Assembly (NCBI RefSeq): GCF_017377745.1
Contig: NZ_JAFVMG010000003.1
Location: forward strand, 124,001-188,000
Source: Acetobacter suratthaniensis
GTDB lineage: Bacteria > Pseudomonadota > Alphaproteobacteria > Acetobacterales > Acetobacteraceae
DNA length: 64,000 nucleotides
Direction: 5' to 3'
The notes under the pieces are model-generated. The model was not told the origin of the DNA, made no database searches, and saw nothing but the letters and a program-made list of their open reading frames with translations. Every line of letters begins with the position of its first letter. Positions within the stretch are counted from its first letter, which is position 1. Below, in pieces: positions 33,983 through 43,710 of the stretch. A program made the position numbers and the translations under genes.

Positions 33983-35347
33983 ATGGCGCGCGATCTCGAT
34001 AACTCCGGGGTTTTTGGCGAATTCCGGCGCATGGTGCAGACCACGGGCACTGTAGGCGGCATTGCCGCCCGGCTGGCCGGGCATAAAATGGGTCTGTACA
34101 GCGGGGGGGCTGCCCATGCGGAAGACCTCAAGACCGTTCTGGGTGGGCTGAAAGGCCCGCTCATGAAAGCGGCCCAGCTTCTGGCGACCATTCCCGGCGC
34201 TCTGCCCGAGGACTATGCCGAGGAACTGGCCGAGCTTCAGTCCAACGCACCGCCGATGGGCTGGAACTTTGTCCGTCGTCGCATGACGGCGGAACTGGGC
34301 CCGGGTTGGGAAAAGCACTTTCGCTCTTTCGGGCGCGAGGCCTCTGCCGCTGCCAGTCTGGGGCAGGTGCATCAGGCGGTTCTGGCCGATGGCCGCCGTG
34401 TGGCCTGCAAGCTGCAATATCCCGACATGAATACCGCCGTGGAGGCCGACCTGCGGCAGTTCCGTATGGCGATCGGGGTTTACCACAAGCTCGATAACGC
34501 CATCCGTCAGGATGATGTGGTGGAGGAGCTGAGCGAACGCCTGCGCGAGGAGCTGGACTACCGGCGCGAGGCCGCCAATATGCGGCTCTATCATGCCATG
34601 CTGGCCGACTGCCCGGATATTACCGTGCCTCGTCCGGTTGATGAGCTCTGTACCCGCCGCCTGCTGACTATGGAGTGGGTACAGGGGCAGAGTTTGGGTG
34701 CGGCTATCAAGGCCGGTATGGATGAAGACCGCAAAAAAGCCATTGCCCGCGCCCTGTTCAGGGCATGGTATGTGCCGCTGTATCAATACGGCGTGGTGCA
34801 TGGCGACCCGCATATGGGCAATTTTACCGTGCGGGAGGATGGCGGGCTGAACCTGCTTGATTTTGGCGCGATTCGTATTTTCCGCCCGAGCTTTATCAAG
34901 GGGAATATCGACCTCTATCAGGCGCTGAAGACGGGCGATATTGATCTGGCCGCCCATGCGTATGAGGCATGGGGCTTTAAGGATCTGACGCGCGAGAAGG
35001 TGGAAGTGCTCAACGAATGGGCGGGTCTGCTGTTTACGCCGCTGATGGATGATCGCGAGCGTTCCATTCAGGAAGACAACGCTCCGGCCCACGGGCGCGA
35101 GGTTCTGGGGCGGGTTCATGAAAGCCTGCAAAAAGTGGGGGGCGTGCGCCTGCCACGAGAATTCGTGCTGGTAGACCGCTCGGCCATAGGCCTTGGTTCG
35201 GTGTTTATGCGCCTGAAGGTGAAAATGAACTGGAATGCCCTGTTCCACGAGATTGTGGATGGGTTTGATGAAAACGTTCTGGCTGAACGACAGGCCAGAA
35301 TGCTGGAACTGGCGCGCTTTCCCGAGGACGCGCAGCCCGTTCTATAA
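33983..35347 (+). CDS. ABC1/UbiB-family atypical kinase
   Basis: The 454-residue protein belongs to the UbiB/COQ8 family, whose members support ubiquinone synthesis or other lipid processes. It carries the family-specific N-terminal extension in the form KAAQ (LMKAAQLLATIPGALP; the usual motif is KxGQ), the Ala-rich loop AAASLGQVHQA, the lysine of VACKLQYP, ELDYRREAAN, the catalytic HGDPHMGNF and the metal-binding LLDFGA. UbiB itself has C-terminal membrane helices; none is evident here, so this is more likely an AarF/ABC1 paralogue than UbiB. It ends at a strong shared hairpin. Confidence 0.9.
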   Translation: MARDLDNSGVFGEFRRMVQTTGTVGGIAARLAGHKMGLYSGGAAHAEDLKTVLGGLKGPLMKAAQLLATIPGALPEDYAEELAELQSNAPPMGWNFVRRRMTAELGPGWEKHFRSFGREASAAASLGQVHQAVLADGRRVACKLQYPDMNTAVEADLRQFRMAIGVYHKLDNAIRQDDVVEELSERLREELDYRREAANMRLYHAMLADCPDITVPRPVDELCTRRLLTMEWVQGQSLGAAIKAGMDEDRKKAIARALFRAWYVPLYQYGVVHGDPHMGNFTVREDGGLNLLDFGAIRIFRPSFIKGNIDLYQALKTGDIDLAAHAYEAWGFKDLTREKVEVLNEWAGLLFTPLMDDRERSIQEDNAPAHGREVLGRVHESLQKVGGVRLPREFVLVDRSAIGLGSVFMRLKVKMNWNALFHEIVDGFDENVLAERQARMLELARFPEDAQPVL

Positions 35348-35379
35348 AAAAAGCCACCGCCAGTTTTTCTGGCGGTGGC
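35346..35379 (-). terminator. Rho-independent terminator for the 35.4-kb lipoprotein gene
   Basis: A perfect 11-bp stem (GCCACCGCCAG at 35353-35363 with 35369-35379) and five-base loop is followed on the minus strand by seven T residues. On the plus strand it may also stop the kinase transcript, but lacks the T-run there. Confidence 0.88.
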
Positions 35380-35402
35380 CCTGCCTGTGCGTGACCGGGG
35401 GC

Positions 35403-35993
35403 TTAGTAAGCCTGATAGGTCGCACGCTTGAGGTGAACCTTGTTGTAGTCCAGCTGATCCTTATCGAGCTGGAAGCCGACTTCGAAGCGATAGTCGGAAT
35501 CGACATTCTTCGGAACAATCGGCAGATCGACACTGACAACCTTGGTGTCTGTCTGGAAGTTGGAGAGATTGGCCGGGAAAGTGAGCGTGTGATGGAACAC
35601 ATGCTTGTTCACGATCTTATCGCCATGCAGTACGGCCACAAACCACGGCAGCGACAGCGTGTTGCCGGTGGAGGCCGGGCCACGCTCGACCGTGATACGC
35701 AGCACGATTCGGGTTTTGAGGTCTTTCGCCCCGGCGGCAAGGCAGTCGCCCTGTAGCTTGGTAATGCTCGCCCGTGCGATCAGATCGCGGAAATTGGCGC
35801 TGTTATTGGCGTAAAGATAATAATCCGCCGCCTCGGAGGGGATGTGCGTAATGGGGCACGCAGGCGGGAACACCATGGACTTGTCATCCTGGTTGCCGCA
35901 TCCGGCGAGTGTCGTCAGCATGGCCAGAGCGGCCCCGCCGGTGGCCGCAATACGGGGCAGGGAATGGCGCATGGGCGTGAGATCATGAAACAT
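35403..35993 (-). CDS. Predicted lipoprotein of unknown function
   Basis: I do not recognise this family. The 196-residue product starts with a lipoprotein signal ending LAGCG (lipobox), and the mature part begins NQDDKSMVFPPACPITHIP. The remainder predicts alternating beta strands (TRIVLRITVERGP, LPWFVAVLHGDKIV, KVVSVDLPIVP), suggesting a compact periplasmic beta-sandwich anchored to a membrane. A later ATG at 35972 would still keep the signal. It stands alone between convergent and divergent neighbours and has its own terminator. Confidence 0.8.
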   Translation of the reverse strand: MFHDLTPMRHSLPRIAATGGAALAMLTTLAGCGNQDDKSMVFPPACPITHIPSEAADYYLYANNSANFRDLIARASITKLQGDCLAAGAKDLKTRIVLRITVERGPASTGNTLSLPWFVAVLHGDKIVNKHVFHHTLTFPANLSNFQTDTKVVSVDLPIVPKNVDSDYRFEVGFQLDKDQLDYNKVHLKRATYQAY

Positions 35994-36239
35994 GAGGACA
36001 GTCCGGCGTTACGGGAAAACAGGAAAAATAGGTGTAAAAAAGCTGGTCATATGAAGGCTGCATGCCTGCGTGGGTGCTTTTCGGGGTAAATATGCCGCAA
36101 AACGGGTTGCATCCCTTGCGTCCTTTGCGTAGGCCACACCTGCCGTTACCTTTTCTGGTTCCGGGCATAGCCGGTTTTCAATATGCTTCTTCATAGCCAG
36201 CTCTCTTCTATACAGTCCGCGGCAACTTTGGGGAACACC

Positions 36240-37241
36240 ATGCCCGATCAAACTGAAATCAAAGCCGCCGTTCAGGGTTCCGATGCCCTGCAGGGGCGCT
36301 CTCTCAAGGTTCTTCTGGCTGGGCCGCGTGGCTTCTGCGCCGGGGTGGATCGTGCCATCCGTGTTGTGGAAGAAGCCATCCGCCGTTATGGCGCACCGGT
36401 CTATGTCCGCCATGAGATCGTGCATAATCGTACCGTTGTGGAAGAACTGGAAGCTCAGGGCGCTATTTTTGTCGAGGAACTTGATGAAGTTCCGGCAGAT
36501 GGCCATGTCGTGTTTTCCGCCCATGGCGTACCCAAGACGGTGCCTGTCGAGGCTGAACGCCGTAACCTGCTGTATCTGGATGCAACCTGCCCGCTGGTGT
36601 CCAAGGTGCACCGCGAAGCCGAGCGTCATTACGCTGCTGGTGGGCCGGATAGCCGCCATATCCTGATGATAGGCCATGCGGGCCATCCCGAGGTGGTTGG
36701 CACCATGGGGCAGCTGCCCCCCGGCGCCATGACGCTGATCAACGATGCGGAAGAAGCCCGCACCGTCCAGCCGCAAGACCCTGCGCGTCTTGCCTTCATT
36801 ACCCAGACCACGCTTTCGGTGGATGATACGGCCGAGATCGTCGATATTCTGCGCACCCGCTTTCCCCTGATCGAAGGCCCCAAGCGCGAGGATATCTGCT
36901 ACGCCACCACCAACCGTCAGGAAGCGGTGAAGGACATCGCCCCTGAATGTGATCTGGTGATCGTGATCGGTTCGCCCAACTCCTCCAACTCCCAGCGCCT
37001 GCGTGAAGTGGCGGAGCGTTCGGGGGCGGGGCGTGCGCTGCTGGTGCCGCGTCTGGATTCTCTGGACTGGTCGGTGCTTGAAGGCGTGAGCACGCTGGGG
37101 ATTACGGCGGGGGCTTCCGCGCCGGAAGCGCTGGTGCAGGAAATGCTGGCCGAAATGGCCAAGCGTTATACCCTGTGCATTGAAGAACGGATTGTGAAGG
37201 AAGAAAACGTCACGTTCCGTCTTCCTGCTCCGTTGGGCTGA
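36240..37241 (+). CDS. ispH: 4-hydroxy-3-methylbut-2-enyl diphosphate reductase
   Basis: IspH performs the last step of the MEP pathway, making IPP and DMAPP, the precursors of hopanoids and ubiquinone. The 333-residue protein has the three [4Fe-4S] cysteines C33 ([13 protein letters not shown]), C118 ([11 protein letters not shown]) and C221 ([11 protein letters not shown]), plus [29 protein letters not shown], and SNSSNSQRL. The start at 36240 follows TGGGGAAC; an earlier in-frame ATG adds 19 unconserved residues. thrB follows after 22 bases. Confidence 0.97.
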   Translation: MPDQTEIKAAVQGSDALQGRSLKVLLAGPRGFCAGVDRAIRVVEEAIRRYGAPVYVRHEIVHNRTVVEELEAQGAIFVEELDEVPADGHVVFSAHGVPKTVPVEAERRNLLYLDATCPLVSKVHREAERHYAAGGPDSRHILMIGHAGHPEVVGTMGQLPPGAMTLINDAEEARTVQPQDPARLAFITQTTLSVDDTAEIVDILRTRFPLIEGPKREDICYATTNRQEAVKDIAPECDLVIVIGSPNSSNSQRLREVAERSGAGRALLVPRLDSLDWSVLEGVSTLGITAGASAPEALVQEMLAEMAKRYTLCIEERIVKEENVTFRLPAPLG

Positions 37242-37263
37242 GTTCTGGGCTGAAGGGTAGTTC

Positions 37264-38238
37264 ATGGCCGTCTATACGGACATTGGGGATGAAGACCTGC
37301 GTGCGTTTCTGGAAGGTTTTTCCATAGGCACGCTGGTTTCTTTCCGTGGCATTGCTGAAGGGGTTGAGAACAGTAATTTCCATCTGCGTACATCAGAAGG
37401 CGATTTTATTCTCACCCTGTACGAAAAACGTGTGAATGCCGCGGAATTGCCGTGGTTTCTGGGGCTGATGCAGCATCTGGCGCGCGAGGGTGTTACCTGC
37501 CCGCAGCCTGTGGCTGACAGGCAGGGCCGCACCTTGCTGGAACTGGCAGGGCGGCCTGCCGCCATTACCACCTTCCTGCCCGGTGTCTGGCCCCGCAGTG
37601 TACGCAGCGAGCATTGCCGCCCGTTGGGGCGGGCCATGGCGCGGCTGCATCTGGCCGGGCGTTCCTATGCGCCTGAGCGGGCCAACAGCCTTGGGCCAGA
37701 TGCGTGGTCGGGCCTGCTGCAAAGCTGCCGCGCCGCAGCGGATAGGGCTTTTCCCGGTCTGGCGGCGGAATTGGATGCCGCATTGGCCGCTACACTTCCG
37801 GTCTGGCCCGGTCACGGGCATGCTCCCACTCTGCCGCGCGGGCAGATTCATGCCGATCTGTTCCCCGATAACGTGTTTTTTCTGAACCACGACCTGTCCG
37901 GGCTGATCGACTTCTATTTCGCCTGCACCGATTTTCTGGCGTATGACATCGCCATCTGTCTTAACGCATGGTGCTTTGAGCAAAGCGGGGCGTTTAACAT
38001 CACCTTCGCCCGCCAGATCATGCTGGGGTATGAAGAAGTGCGGCCTCTTAAAAACGCGGAGCGTGCTGCAATGCCGGTGCTGGCACGGGGTGCCGCGCTG
38101 CGCTTTCTGCTTACACGCCTGTATGACTGGCTGAATACGCCCGAAGGCGCGCTGGTTACCCCAAAAGACCCGCTGGAATACGTCCGCCGGTTGCGCTTTC
38201 ACATGGCAACGGAGACAGCCAGTGGCTACGGATTCTGA
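37264..38238 (+). CDS. thrB: Homoserine kinase, ThrB type II (APH fold)
   Basis: This enzyme phosphorylates homoserine on the route to threonine. The 324-residue protein is the aminoglycoside-phosphotransferase-like form common in alphaproteobacteria: [12 protein letters not shown] at the start, then [20 protein letters not shown] (nucleotide-binding lysine), the catalytic [13 protein letters not shown], and [15 protein letters not shown] (metal-binding Asp). Length matches the family. Its 3' end overlaps rnhA by 17 bases in another frame, indicating coupled translation. Confidence 0.96.
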   Translation: MAVYTDIGDEDLRAFLEGFSIGTLVSFRGIAEGVENSNFHLRTSEGDFILTLYEKRVNAAELPWFLGLMQHLAREGVTCPQPVADRQGRTLLELAGRPAAITTFLPGVWPRSVRSEHCRPLGRAMARLHLAGRSYAPERANSLGPDAWSGLLQSCRAAADRAFPGLAAELDAALAATLPVWPGHGHAPTLPRGQIHADLFPDNVFFLNHDLSGLIDFYFACTDFLAYDIAICLNAWCFEQSGAFNITFARQIMLGYEEVRPLKNAERAAMPVLARGAALRFLLTRLYDWLNTPEGALVTPKDPLEYVRRLRFHMATETASGYGF

Positions 38239-38734
38239 TTTTTCTGACACCGCACCGGAAGGTGAGGCCATTGTGGCTGAACAGTCAGCCCCGATGGTGG
38301 TGGAAATCTGGACAGATGGTGGCTGCAAGCCTAATCCCGGCCCCGGTGGCTGGGGTGTTCTGCTACGCTACAGGGGCACCGAGCGCGAACTGTCGGGCGG
38401 CGAGACGGCCACCACCAATAACCGCATGGAACTGACGGCCGCAGCCGAGGCGCTGGAAGCGCTTAAGCGCCCCTGTGTGGTCAGCCTGCATACCGATAGC
38501 GAATATGTCCGCAATGGCATTACGCGCTGGCATACGGGCTGGGTGCGGCGTAACTGGCGTAATGCTTCAGGCGATCCTGTTGCCAATATGGATCTGTGGC
38601 GCAGGCTGCTGGATGCCGCCAAGCCGCATGATGTCTCATGGCACTGGGTTAAGGGGCATTCCGGCGTGCCGGAAAACGAGCGGGTGGACCAGCTCGCAAC
38701 TGATGCCCGTATCAGGATCGAACAAGACCTCTAG
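38222..38734 (+). CDS. rnhA: Ribonuclease HI
   Basis: RNase HI degrades the RNA strand of RNA-DNA hybrids. The 170-residue product has the four carboxylates in [16 protein letters not shown] (Asp), [11 protein letters not shown] (Glu), [11 protein letters not shown] (Asp) and ENERVDQLA (Asp), and the basic handle [13 protein letters not shown] at 38222 preceded by GGAG gives an N-terminal extension of about 20 residues over E. coli RNase HI; an internal ATG at 38294 lacks a ribosome site. It overlaps thrB. Confidence 0.97.
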   Translation: MATDSDFSDTAPEGEAIVAEQSAPMVVEIWTDGGCKPNPGPGGWGVLLRYRGTERELSGGETATTNNRMELTAAAEALEALKRPCVVSLHTDSEYVRNGITRWHTGWVRRNWRNASGDPVANMDLWRRLLDAAKPHDVSWHWVKGHSGVPENERVDQLATDARIRIEQDL

Positions 38735-38796
38735 GGTGGCAGCCCCGAGGGGGCGCGTATGGTTCGCAGTTCCCTCTTTTGGCCAGCCTGCCCTGT

Positions 38797-39603
38797 TCAG
38801 GGCTGGCTGTCGGACTGGGTGAGGTCGATATAGTCCTGCGGTGCGCCCTGTGCGCCTGCCAGAGGCTGACCAATGACACGCACATAAATCCGCGTTGAAG
38901 GAATGCCGCTGTTCATCAGCACGCTGCGGGCAGCAAGCCCACGCAGCAGGGCTATGCGGCGGGGCAGGGACGGGTCGTTCGGCGCACCTGAACTATAGGC
39001 CTGCACGATGGCGCGTACATTCGGCTTGTCCGCCAGAGACTGACCAAAGGTCAGAATAGCCTGATGCATGCCCGGATTGAGTTCATCAGACCCGGCGGCA
39101 AACGTAATACGCACACCACCCGGAATGGGGGTGGCGGCGCCCGTAGCTGTCAGCACCACGGTAGGCTGCGGCGGAATGGGGAAGGGGTGCAGGGCGACTT
39201 CTGGCGTAGGGGTGAGAACCGGCGGCGGCGGCGGGGCTGCGGGGATGGTAGCCGCCGGGGGCGGACGCACAGGCCCATGGGCGGGTGCGCTGCCTGTCGT
39301 GCCTGTGGCGGTCTGGCCCGGCTGTGTGGCGGGTGCCTGCGTAGCCGCGTCGGGCTTGTGTGTGGGGGTCTTCTGCTCCGTGTTTTCCGGGGCATGGGTG
39401 TGGGGCTGGTTTTTCCCGTGCGCCGTGGGGGCGGGATTTGTTCGCTTGGCTGAGGCCGCTGGTTTGGCCTTTTGCGGGGCTGAGCCAAGCTGATCCAGAG
39501 CGGAGTTGCTGGTGACGATCTGTGCCTGAGCACCCTGAAGGGACAGCAGGGTGGCGGCGCAGAACAGGGAAAACCGGCGGGAAAGAGAGAAGACGTTGTG
39601 CAT
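38797..39603 (-). CDS. OmpA-like envelope protein with proline-rich linker
   Basis: The 268-residue exported protein has a Sec signal ending AQA, then a long low-complexity linker rich in Ala, Pro, Thr and His (~45-150). The C-terminal domain is weakly OmpA-like: VRITFAAGSDELNPGMHQAILTFGQSL, IVQAYSSG, and RRIALLRGLAARSVLMNSGI, which resemble the peptidoglycan-binding fold but without the classic NxxLSxxRA core. A role in tethering the outer membrane to the cell wall is plausible. It is monocistronic and convergent with rnhA. Confidence 0.8.
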   Translation of the reverse strand: MHNVFSLSRRFSLFCAATLLSLQGAQAQIVTSNSALDQLGSAPQKAKPAASAKRTNPAPTAHGKNQPHTHAPENTEQKTPTHKPDAATQAPATQPGQTATGTTGSAPAHGPVRPPPAATIPAAPPPPPVLTPTPEVALHPFPIPPQPTVVLTATGAATPIPGGVRITFAAGSDELNPGMHQAILTFGQSLADKPNVRAIVQAYSSGAPNDPSLPRRIALLRGLAARSVLMNSGIPSTRIYVRVIGQPLAGAQGAPQDYIDLTQSDSQP

Positions 39604-39709
39604 TGTCGCTCAGGATAGCCCACAAAATGAAAAGGGTGAACCGGGCAAGATGTCTGCCCCAAAGGGTGTTTTTTACCGGGACGTGTTAATGGCAGGCCTG
39701 TCCTGTGGT

Positions 39710-40516
39710 TCAGGCATTGAACTGTTCGCTGGCGATCCGTTCGGACAGGGTCTGGCCGGGGTCGAACAGCACGGTCACGCTGCGGCTGCGGTCTTCGCGC
39801 ACACGAACATGCGCCACCTCACGGATTTCCATCGAATCGGCCACGGCTGCCACAGGGCGTTTGTCCTGTTCCAGCACGGTAAAGCTGACCTCGGCTGTAG
39901 AGGGCAGTAGCGCCCCGCGCCAGCGGCGGGGGCGAAAGGCGCAGATGGGTGTCAGCGGCAGCAGATTGCCTGAGAGTGGGACAATCGGCCCGTGGGCGGA
40001 CAGGTTATAGGCGGTTGAACCGGCGGGGGTGGCCAGCAGCGCGCCATCGCAGATCAGTTCGGGCAGGCGCACCAGCCCGTCTACATCAATACGTAGCTTG
40101 GCAGCCTGCCGGGTCTGGCGGAACAGATAGACATCGTTCAGGGCCAGTGCCTCGAAATGCTCCCCCCGCACCGTGGTGGCGTTCATACGCAGCGGGTGCA
40201 GGGTGGCCGCCTGTGCGTGCCATAGGCGGTCGGGCAGGTTTTCCTCGTCTGTGGGGTTCATCAGAAACCCCACAGAGCCGTAGTTCATGCCGTAAACGGG
40301 TGTTTCCAATCCGGCTTCCAGCACGCCGCGCAGGGTTTCGAGCATGAAGCCATCGCCCCCGAGGCAGATAATCACATCCGCCTCGCCGGGGTGGCGGTTG
40401 CCGTAACGGGCTACCAGCCTGTCCAGCTCATGCCGGGCTTCGGATGTTGGCGTGGCCATGAAGGCAAGGCGGCTGGGTGGCTGGCTGAACAGCGATGCGG
40501 GGGCCGGAGCGGTCAT
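39710..40516 (-). CDS. nadK: NAD kinase
   Basis: NadK phosphorylates NAD to NADP. The 268-residue protein has the catalytic GGDG motif at residues 53-56 ([11 protein letters not shown]), [19 protein letters not shown], and the substrate loop [21 protein letters not shown]. Its ATG overlaps the stop of the upstream glycosyltransferase by four bases (ATGA), so the two are translated together. Length is normal for proteobacterial NadK. Confidence 0.96.
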   Translation of the reverse strand: MTAPAPASLFSQPPSRLAFMATPTSEARHELDRLVARYGNRHPGEADVIICLGGDGFMLETLRGVLEAGLETPVYGMNYGSVGFLMNPTDEENLPDRLWHAQAATLHPLRMNATTVRGEHFEALALNDVYLFRQTRQAAKLRIDVDGLVRLPELICDGALLATPAGSTAYNLSAHGPIVPLSGNLLPLTPICAFRPRRWRGALLPSTAEVSFTVLEQDKRPVAAVADSMEIREVAHVRVREDRSRSVTVLFDPGQTLSERIASEQFNA

Positions 40517-41724
40517 GACTGTGTTTCCGGTGTAAGGGCCGCCGCAAAATGCGGGGCGAGGGCGGTGCCCAGTAATTCATCATAGACCGTCAGTGTGGCG
40601 TATTGCATGGCCTGCGTTGTGTAATGGGCCAGCACGGCCTGCCGGGCCTTCGCGCCCATGAAGGCACGGGCCTCCTCGGGGCTGTCGAGCACGGTTTCAA
40701 TCGCCTGTGCCAGTTCCGGGGCGCTGCCCGGTGTGATGGCCAGCCCCGTTTCGCGATCCTGCACGGTTTCGATAGCGCCGCCATGGCCTGCGACAATAAC
40801 GGGCTTGGCCAGTGCCTGTGCTTCCACCACCACACGGCCAAAGGGTTCGGGCCGGAGCGAGGGGGCCAGCACCATGCAGGCCATGGACAGGGCGGCGGGC
40901 ATGTCATCGCAATGTCCGGCAAAACGGATGCGCTCCGTAAGCCCCGCCTGTGTGGCCTGCTCCGCCAGAGCGCGGGCATACTGACCGCCCTTGGAATCGG
41001 AGCCGATCAGCACGCAGCACCATGTCAGTTCCGGGCGGGTGGCCGCGATCTGGCCGAGTGCTTCAAGCACCAGAGCCTGTCCTTTCCACGGGGTCAGGCG
41101 TCCGGGCATGAGAATAACCGGGACATCGGGGGGGACGCGCCAGTGTTCGGCCAGATCATGTACGCGCTGGCCACTGATGGAATCGGGCGAGAACTGCCGG
41201 ATGTCGGCTCCGCGCGCGATGGTGCGCAGCCTGTCGGGGCCTACGCGGTAGTCTTTTGCCAGTCGCCGGGCGATGTGTGCGCTGATAGCAATAACCCTGT
41301 CACCACTGGCCAGAACGGCATTGTAGAGTTTTTTGGCGCTGAAACGTGCTGCGTGGTGGTCGCCATGCCATGTGGTGACAAACGGTATGCCCGCCCGGCG
41401 GCTGGCCAGCCGGGCGGCCCATGCAGGGGCCCGGGAGCGGGCATGCACAAGGGCGACACCCTGTGTGCGAATGATCCGTTCAAGGGTGCGGGCATTGCGC
41501 AGGATATGGAGCGGGTTGCGGCTGGCCGCACGGGGTAGGGCAATATGCGTGCCCCCTGCGTGGCGCAGCCTGCTTTCCAGCCGCCCGCCAGCGCTCACCA
41601 CCAGTGCTCGCCCTCCACCAAGGGTTATGGCCTCGGCCATTTCTATCGTGCCGCGTTCCACGCCACCCTGATCAAGTGCCGGGAGAACTTGCAGAATAAC
41701 GGGAGAGACAGGGGCTTGGGTCAT
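40513..41724 (-). CDS. Glycosyltransferase family 4
   Basis: The 403-residue protein is a GT-B glycosyltransferase. The N-terminal domain opens [21 protein letters not shown] (acceptor-side glycine loop). The C-terminal domain has [12 protein letters not shown] and [24 protein letters not shown], the EX7E-type donor site of GT4. Such enzymes build lipopolysaccharide or exopolysaccharide. The start at 41724 follows AAAGGGGCG; the open frame upstream overlaps the divergent gene and is not conserved. The acceptor sugar cannot be deduced. Confidence 0.92.
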   Translation of the reverse strand: MTQAPVSPVILQVLPALDQGGVERGTIEMAEAITLGGGRALVVSAGGRLESRLRHAGGTHIALPRAASRNPLHILRNARTLERIIRTQGVALVHARSRAPAWAARLASRRAGIPFVTTWHGDHHAARFSAKKLYNAVLASGDRVIAISAHIARRLAKDYRVGPDRLRTIARGADIRQFSPDSISGQRVHDLAEHWRVPPDVPVILMPGRLTPWKGQALVLEALGQIAATRPELTWCCVLIGSDSKGGQYARALAEQATQAGLTERIRFAGHCDDMPAALSMACMVLAPSLRPEPFGRVVVEAQALAKPVIVAGHGGAIETVQDRETGLAITPGSAPELAQAIETVLDSPEEARAFMGAKARQAVLAHYTTQAMQYATLTVYDELLGTALAPHFAAALTPETQS

Positions 41725-41830
41725 GGTCGCCCCTTTATCATGCTTTGCGCCTGTGCGCCTACCGCCGGGCAGTTTGGTGCCCCGTCCGAGGGTTCGGCTT
41801 GACCGGTGCTGGCCGGTATCTGCTATTAAA

Positions 41831-42673
41831 ATGTTTATGTGTCGTTCTTTTCGGATATCGCGGCTGTCTGTCTCCCTGCCTGTGCGGGGGGTTTTGGCTG
41901 GTACGGCGTTGTTTGCCTCAGGCTCATGGGCTGTGGCGGCGCCGCGCGGCCATGGTGCGGCAGCCAGCAAGGCCCTGCCGTGGTCGGTTCCTGCATGTAT
42001 GAAAATGGTGGGCGAAGATCCGTCTGGCGCACTGGATTACGCACAGGATGCGCTGCATGCGGGTGTGGGTTGGCAGGCGCGGCATTGCCGGGCGTTGGCC
42101 CAGCTTGAAACAGGCGACGAGGAAAGTGCCGCCACCGATCTGGAAAGCCTTGCGCGCCTGCCTGCCGGGCGGGCTGATGGCCCAACGGCTTTGGATCAGG
42201 CTATGCTTGCGCGTGAGGCGGCTGACGCCTGGCTGGCGCTAGGGCAGGCTGCTCGCGCCCAGAATTGCGCCGAATATGGGCTGACCCGCCAGAAGCAGGA
42301 TCAGGGGCTGGTGATCGTGCTGGCGCGTGCCCTTCTGGCACAGAACCAGATCGCTCATGCGCGGGATGTACTGGCAGGCTTTTTTGTCGATGCGCCGCAA
42401 CCCACCTCGCAGGGTTATGTACTGCTGGCCACGGCGGAGCGGCGCATGGGGCAGGTTGGCCCTGCACTTGAGCATGTCAGCAAGGCTTTAGCACTTGATC
42501 CGCTCAACCCCGAAGCCCTGCTGGAGCACGGGATTATCAGCGAGCAGCAGGGGCATGCCGCGAAGGCCCGGCAGGACTGGCAGCAGGTGCTTGAACTCGC
42601 CCCCGACAGCCACGAGGCCGATCTGGCCCGGCAGGATCTGGCGGTCATGGCGGCAGACCCGGACGCGCCGTGA
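41831..42673 (+). CDS. Exported tetratricopeptide-repeat protein
   Basis: The 280-residue product starts with a signal peptide (SLPVRGVLAGTALFASGSWAVA) and then carries several TPR-like helical pairs, clearest in the C-terminal half (GYVLLATAERRMGQVGPALEHVSKALALDPLNPEALLEHGII). It probably scaffolds proteins in the periplasm. The start is uncertain: ATG at 41831 or 41837, neither with a strong ribosome site. Its TGA overlaps the GTG of the glycosyltransferase gene that follows, suggesting a shared role. Confidence 0.82.
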   Translation: MFMCRSFRISRLSVSLPVRGVLAGTALFASGSWAVAAPRGHGAAASKALPWSVPACMKMVGEDPSGALDYAQDALHAGVGWQARHCRALAQLETGDEESAATDLESLARLPAGRADGPTALDQAMLAREAADAWLALGQAARAQNCAEYGLTRQKQDQGLVIVLARALLAQNQIAHARDVLAGFFVDAPQPTSQGYVLLATAERRMGQVGPALEHVSKALALDPLNPEALLEHGIISEQQGHAAKARQDWQQVLELAPDSHEADLARQDLAVMAADPDAP

Positions 42674-43638
42674 CACCCGGCCCGTACCAGACGGGGCATG
42701 ACGCCCGGCCTCCCGTGCGCCGGGTGCTGGTAATCCGCCTTGGCGCACTGGGCGATTTTATTCACAGTTTTGCACCATTCCAGGCGATCCGGCAGGCGCA
42801 CCCGCAGGCGCATATTACCCTGTTGACCACGCACCCCTTTATGGAACTGGCGCGCTCCTGCCCGTGGTTTGATACAGTGGTGGAAGACCAGCGCCCGCGA
42901 TGGGGAGCCCCCCGTAGCCTGCTGGCCCTGCGCCATTTCCTGCGTGGGTTTGATCGAGTTTATGATCTTCAGACATCGGGCCGCACGGCTTGGTATTTCC
43001 GGCTGGCGGGCAAGCCGCAGGTATGGTCTGGGCATGTGCCGGGTTCAGCGCTGACCCATGCCAACCCCTGGCGCAACGACATGCACACACGCGCACGCCA
43101 GCGCGATCAGTTGCGTATGGCCGGGCTGGAGCCGGTAACCGAGCCCGATATAGGCTGGCTTTTGGCACAGGCCCGCCTGTCTCTTACGCAGCTAGGGCTT
43201 GAGCCGCCTTATGCGCTGCTAGTGCCGGGGGCATCGCCCGGGCATCCGGCCAAATGCTGGCCTCTGCGGCGATATGGAGAACTGGCCACCATTCTGGCCG
43301 AACGCGGGATTCGCCCAGTTGTGATTGGCGGCAAGGGCGAAAAGCCTCTGGCGCAGGGCGTGCAGGCGCTCTGCCCCACAGCCCTAGACCTGACAGGACA
43401 CACCACCATTGCGGATGTGGCGGCTCTGGCCGCCCAAGCATGGGTGGCCGTAGGGAATGATACTGGCCCCATGCACCTGGCCGCCCTGACAGGCTGCCGC
43501 TGCCTGACGCTGTTCTGTGCAAAGGGCGACCCCGCGCTGGCCGCCCCCATGGGGCAGAAGCCGGGGCAGGTTCGGGTGTTGTGGGTGCGCGATATGGCGT
43601 TACTTTCCGTACAGAGGGTTGCAGCCGCGCTCTGGTAG
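42670..43638 (+). CDS. Glycosyltransferase family 9 (heptosyltransferase-like)
   Basis: The 322-residue protein has the N-terminal VLVIRLGALGDFIHSFAPFQAIR and the C-terminal VGNDTGPMHLAALTGCRCLTLF, both diagnostic of GT9 enzymes that add heptose or related sugars to lipopolysaccharide core. PGASPGHPAKCWPLRRYGELA is the usual mid-domain segment. Translation starts at a GTG overlapping the preceding stop (GTGA). Together with the GT4 gene on the other strand this is a small envelope-sugar locus. Confidence 0.92.
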   Translation: MTPGPYQTGHDARPPVRRVLVIRLGALGDFIHSFAPFQAIRQAHPQAHITLLTTHPFMELARSCPWFDTVVEDQRPRWGAPRSLLALRHFLRGFDRVYDLQTSGRTAWYFRLAGKPQVWSGHVPGSALTHANPWRNDMHTRARQRDQLRMAGLEPVTEPDIGWLLAQARLSLTQLGLEPPYALLVPGASPGHPAKCWPLRRYGELATILAERGIRPVVIGGKGEKPLAQGVQALCPTALDLTGHTTIADVAALAAQAWVAVGNDTGPMHLAALTGCRCLTLFCAKGDPALAAPMGQKPGQVRVLWVRDMALLSVQRVAAALW

Positions 43639-43710
43639 CGCCATTAAGCACTTGGTCGCCTTTTTGCGGCCTTAATACGCCATATCGATATATCTGGAGC
43701 TTGGATCAAC

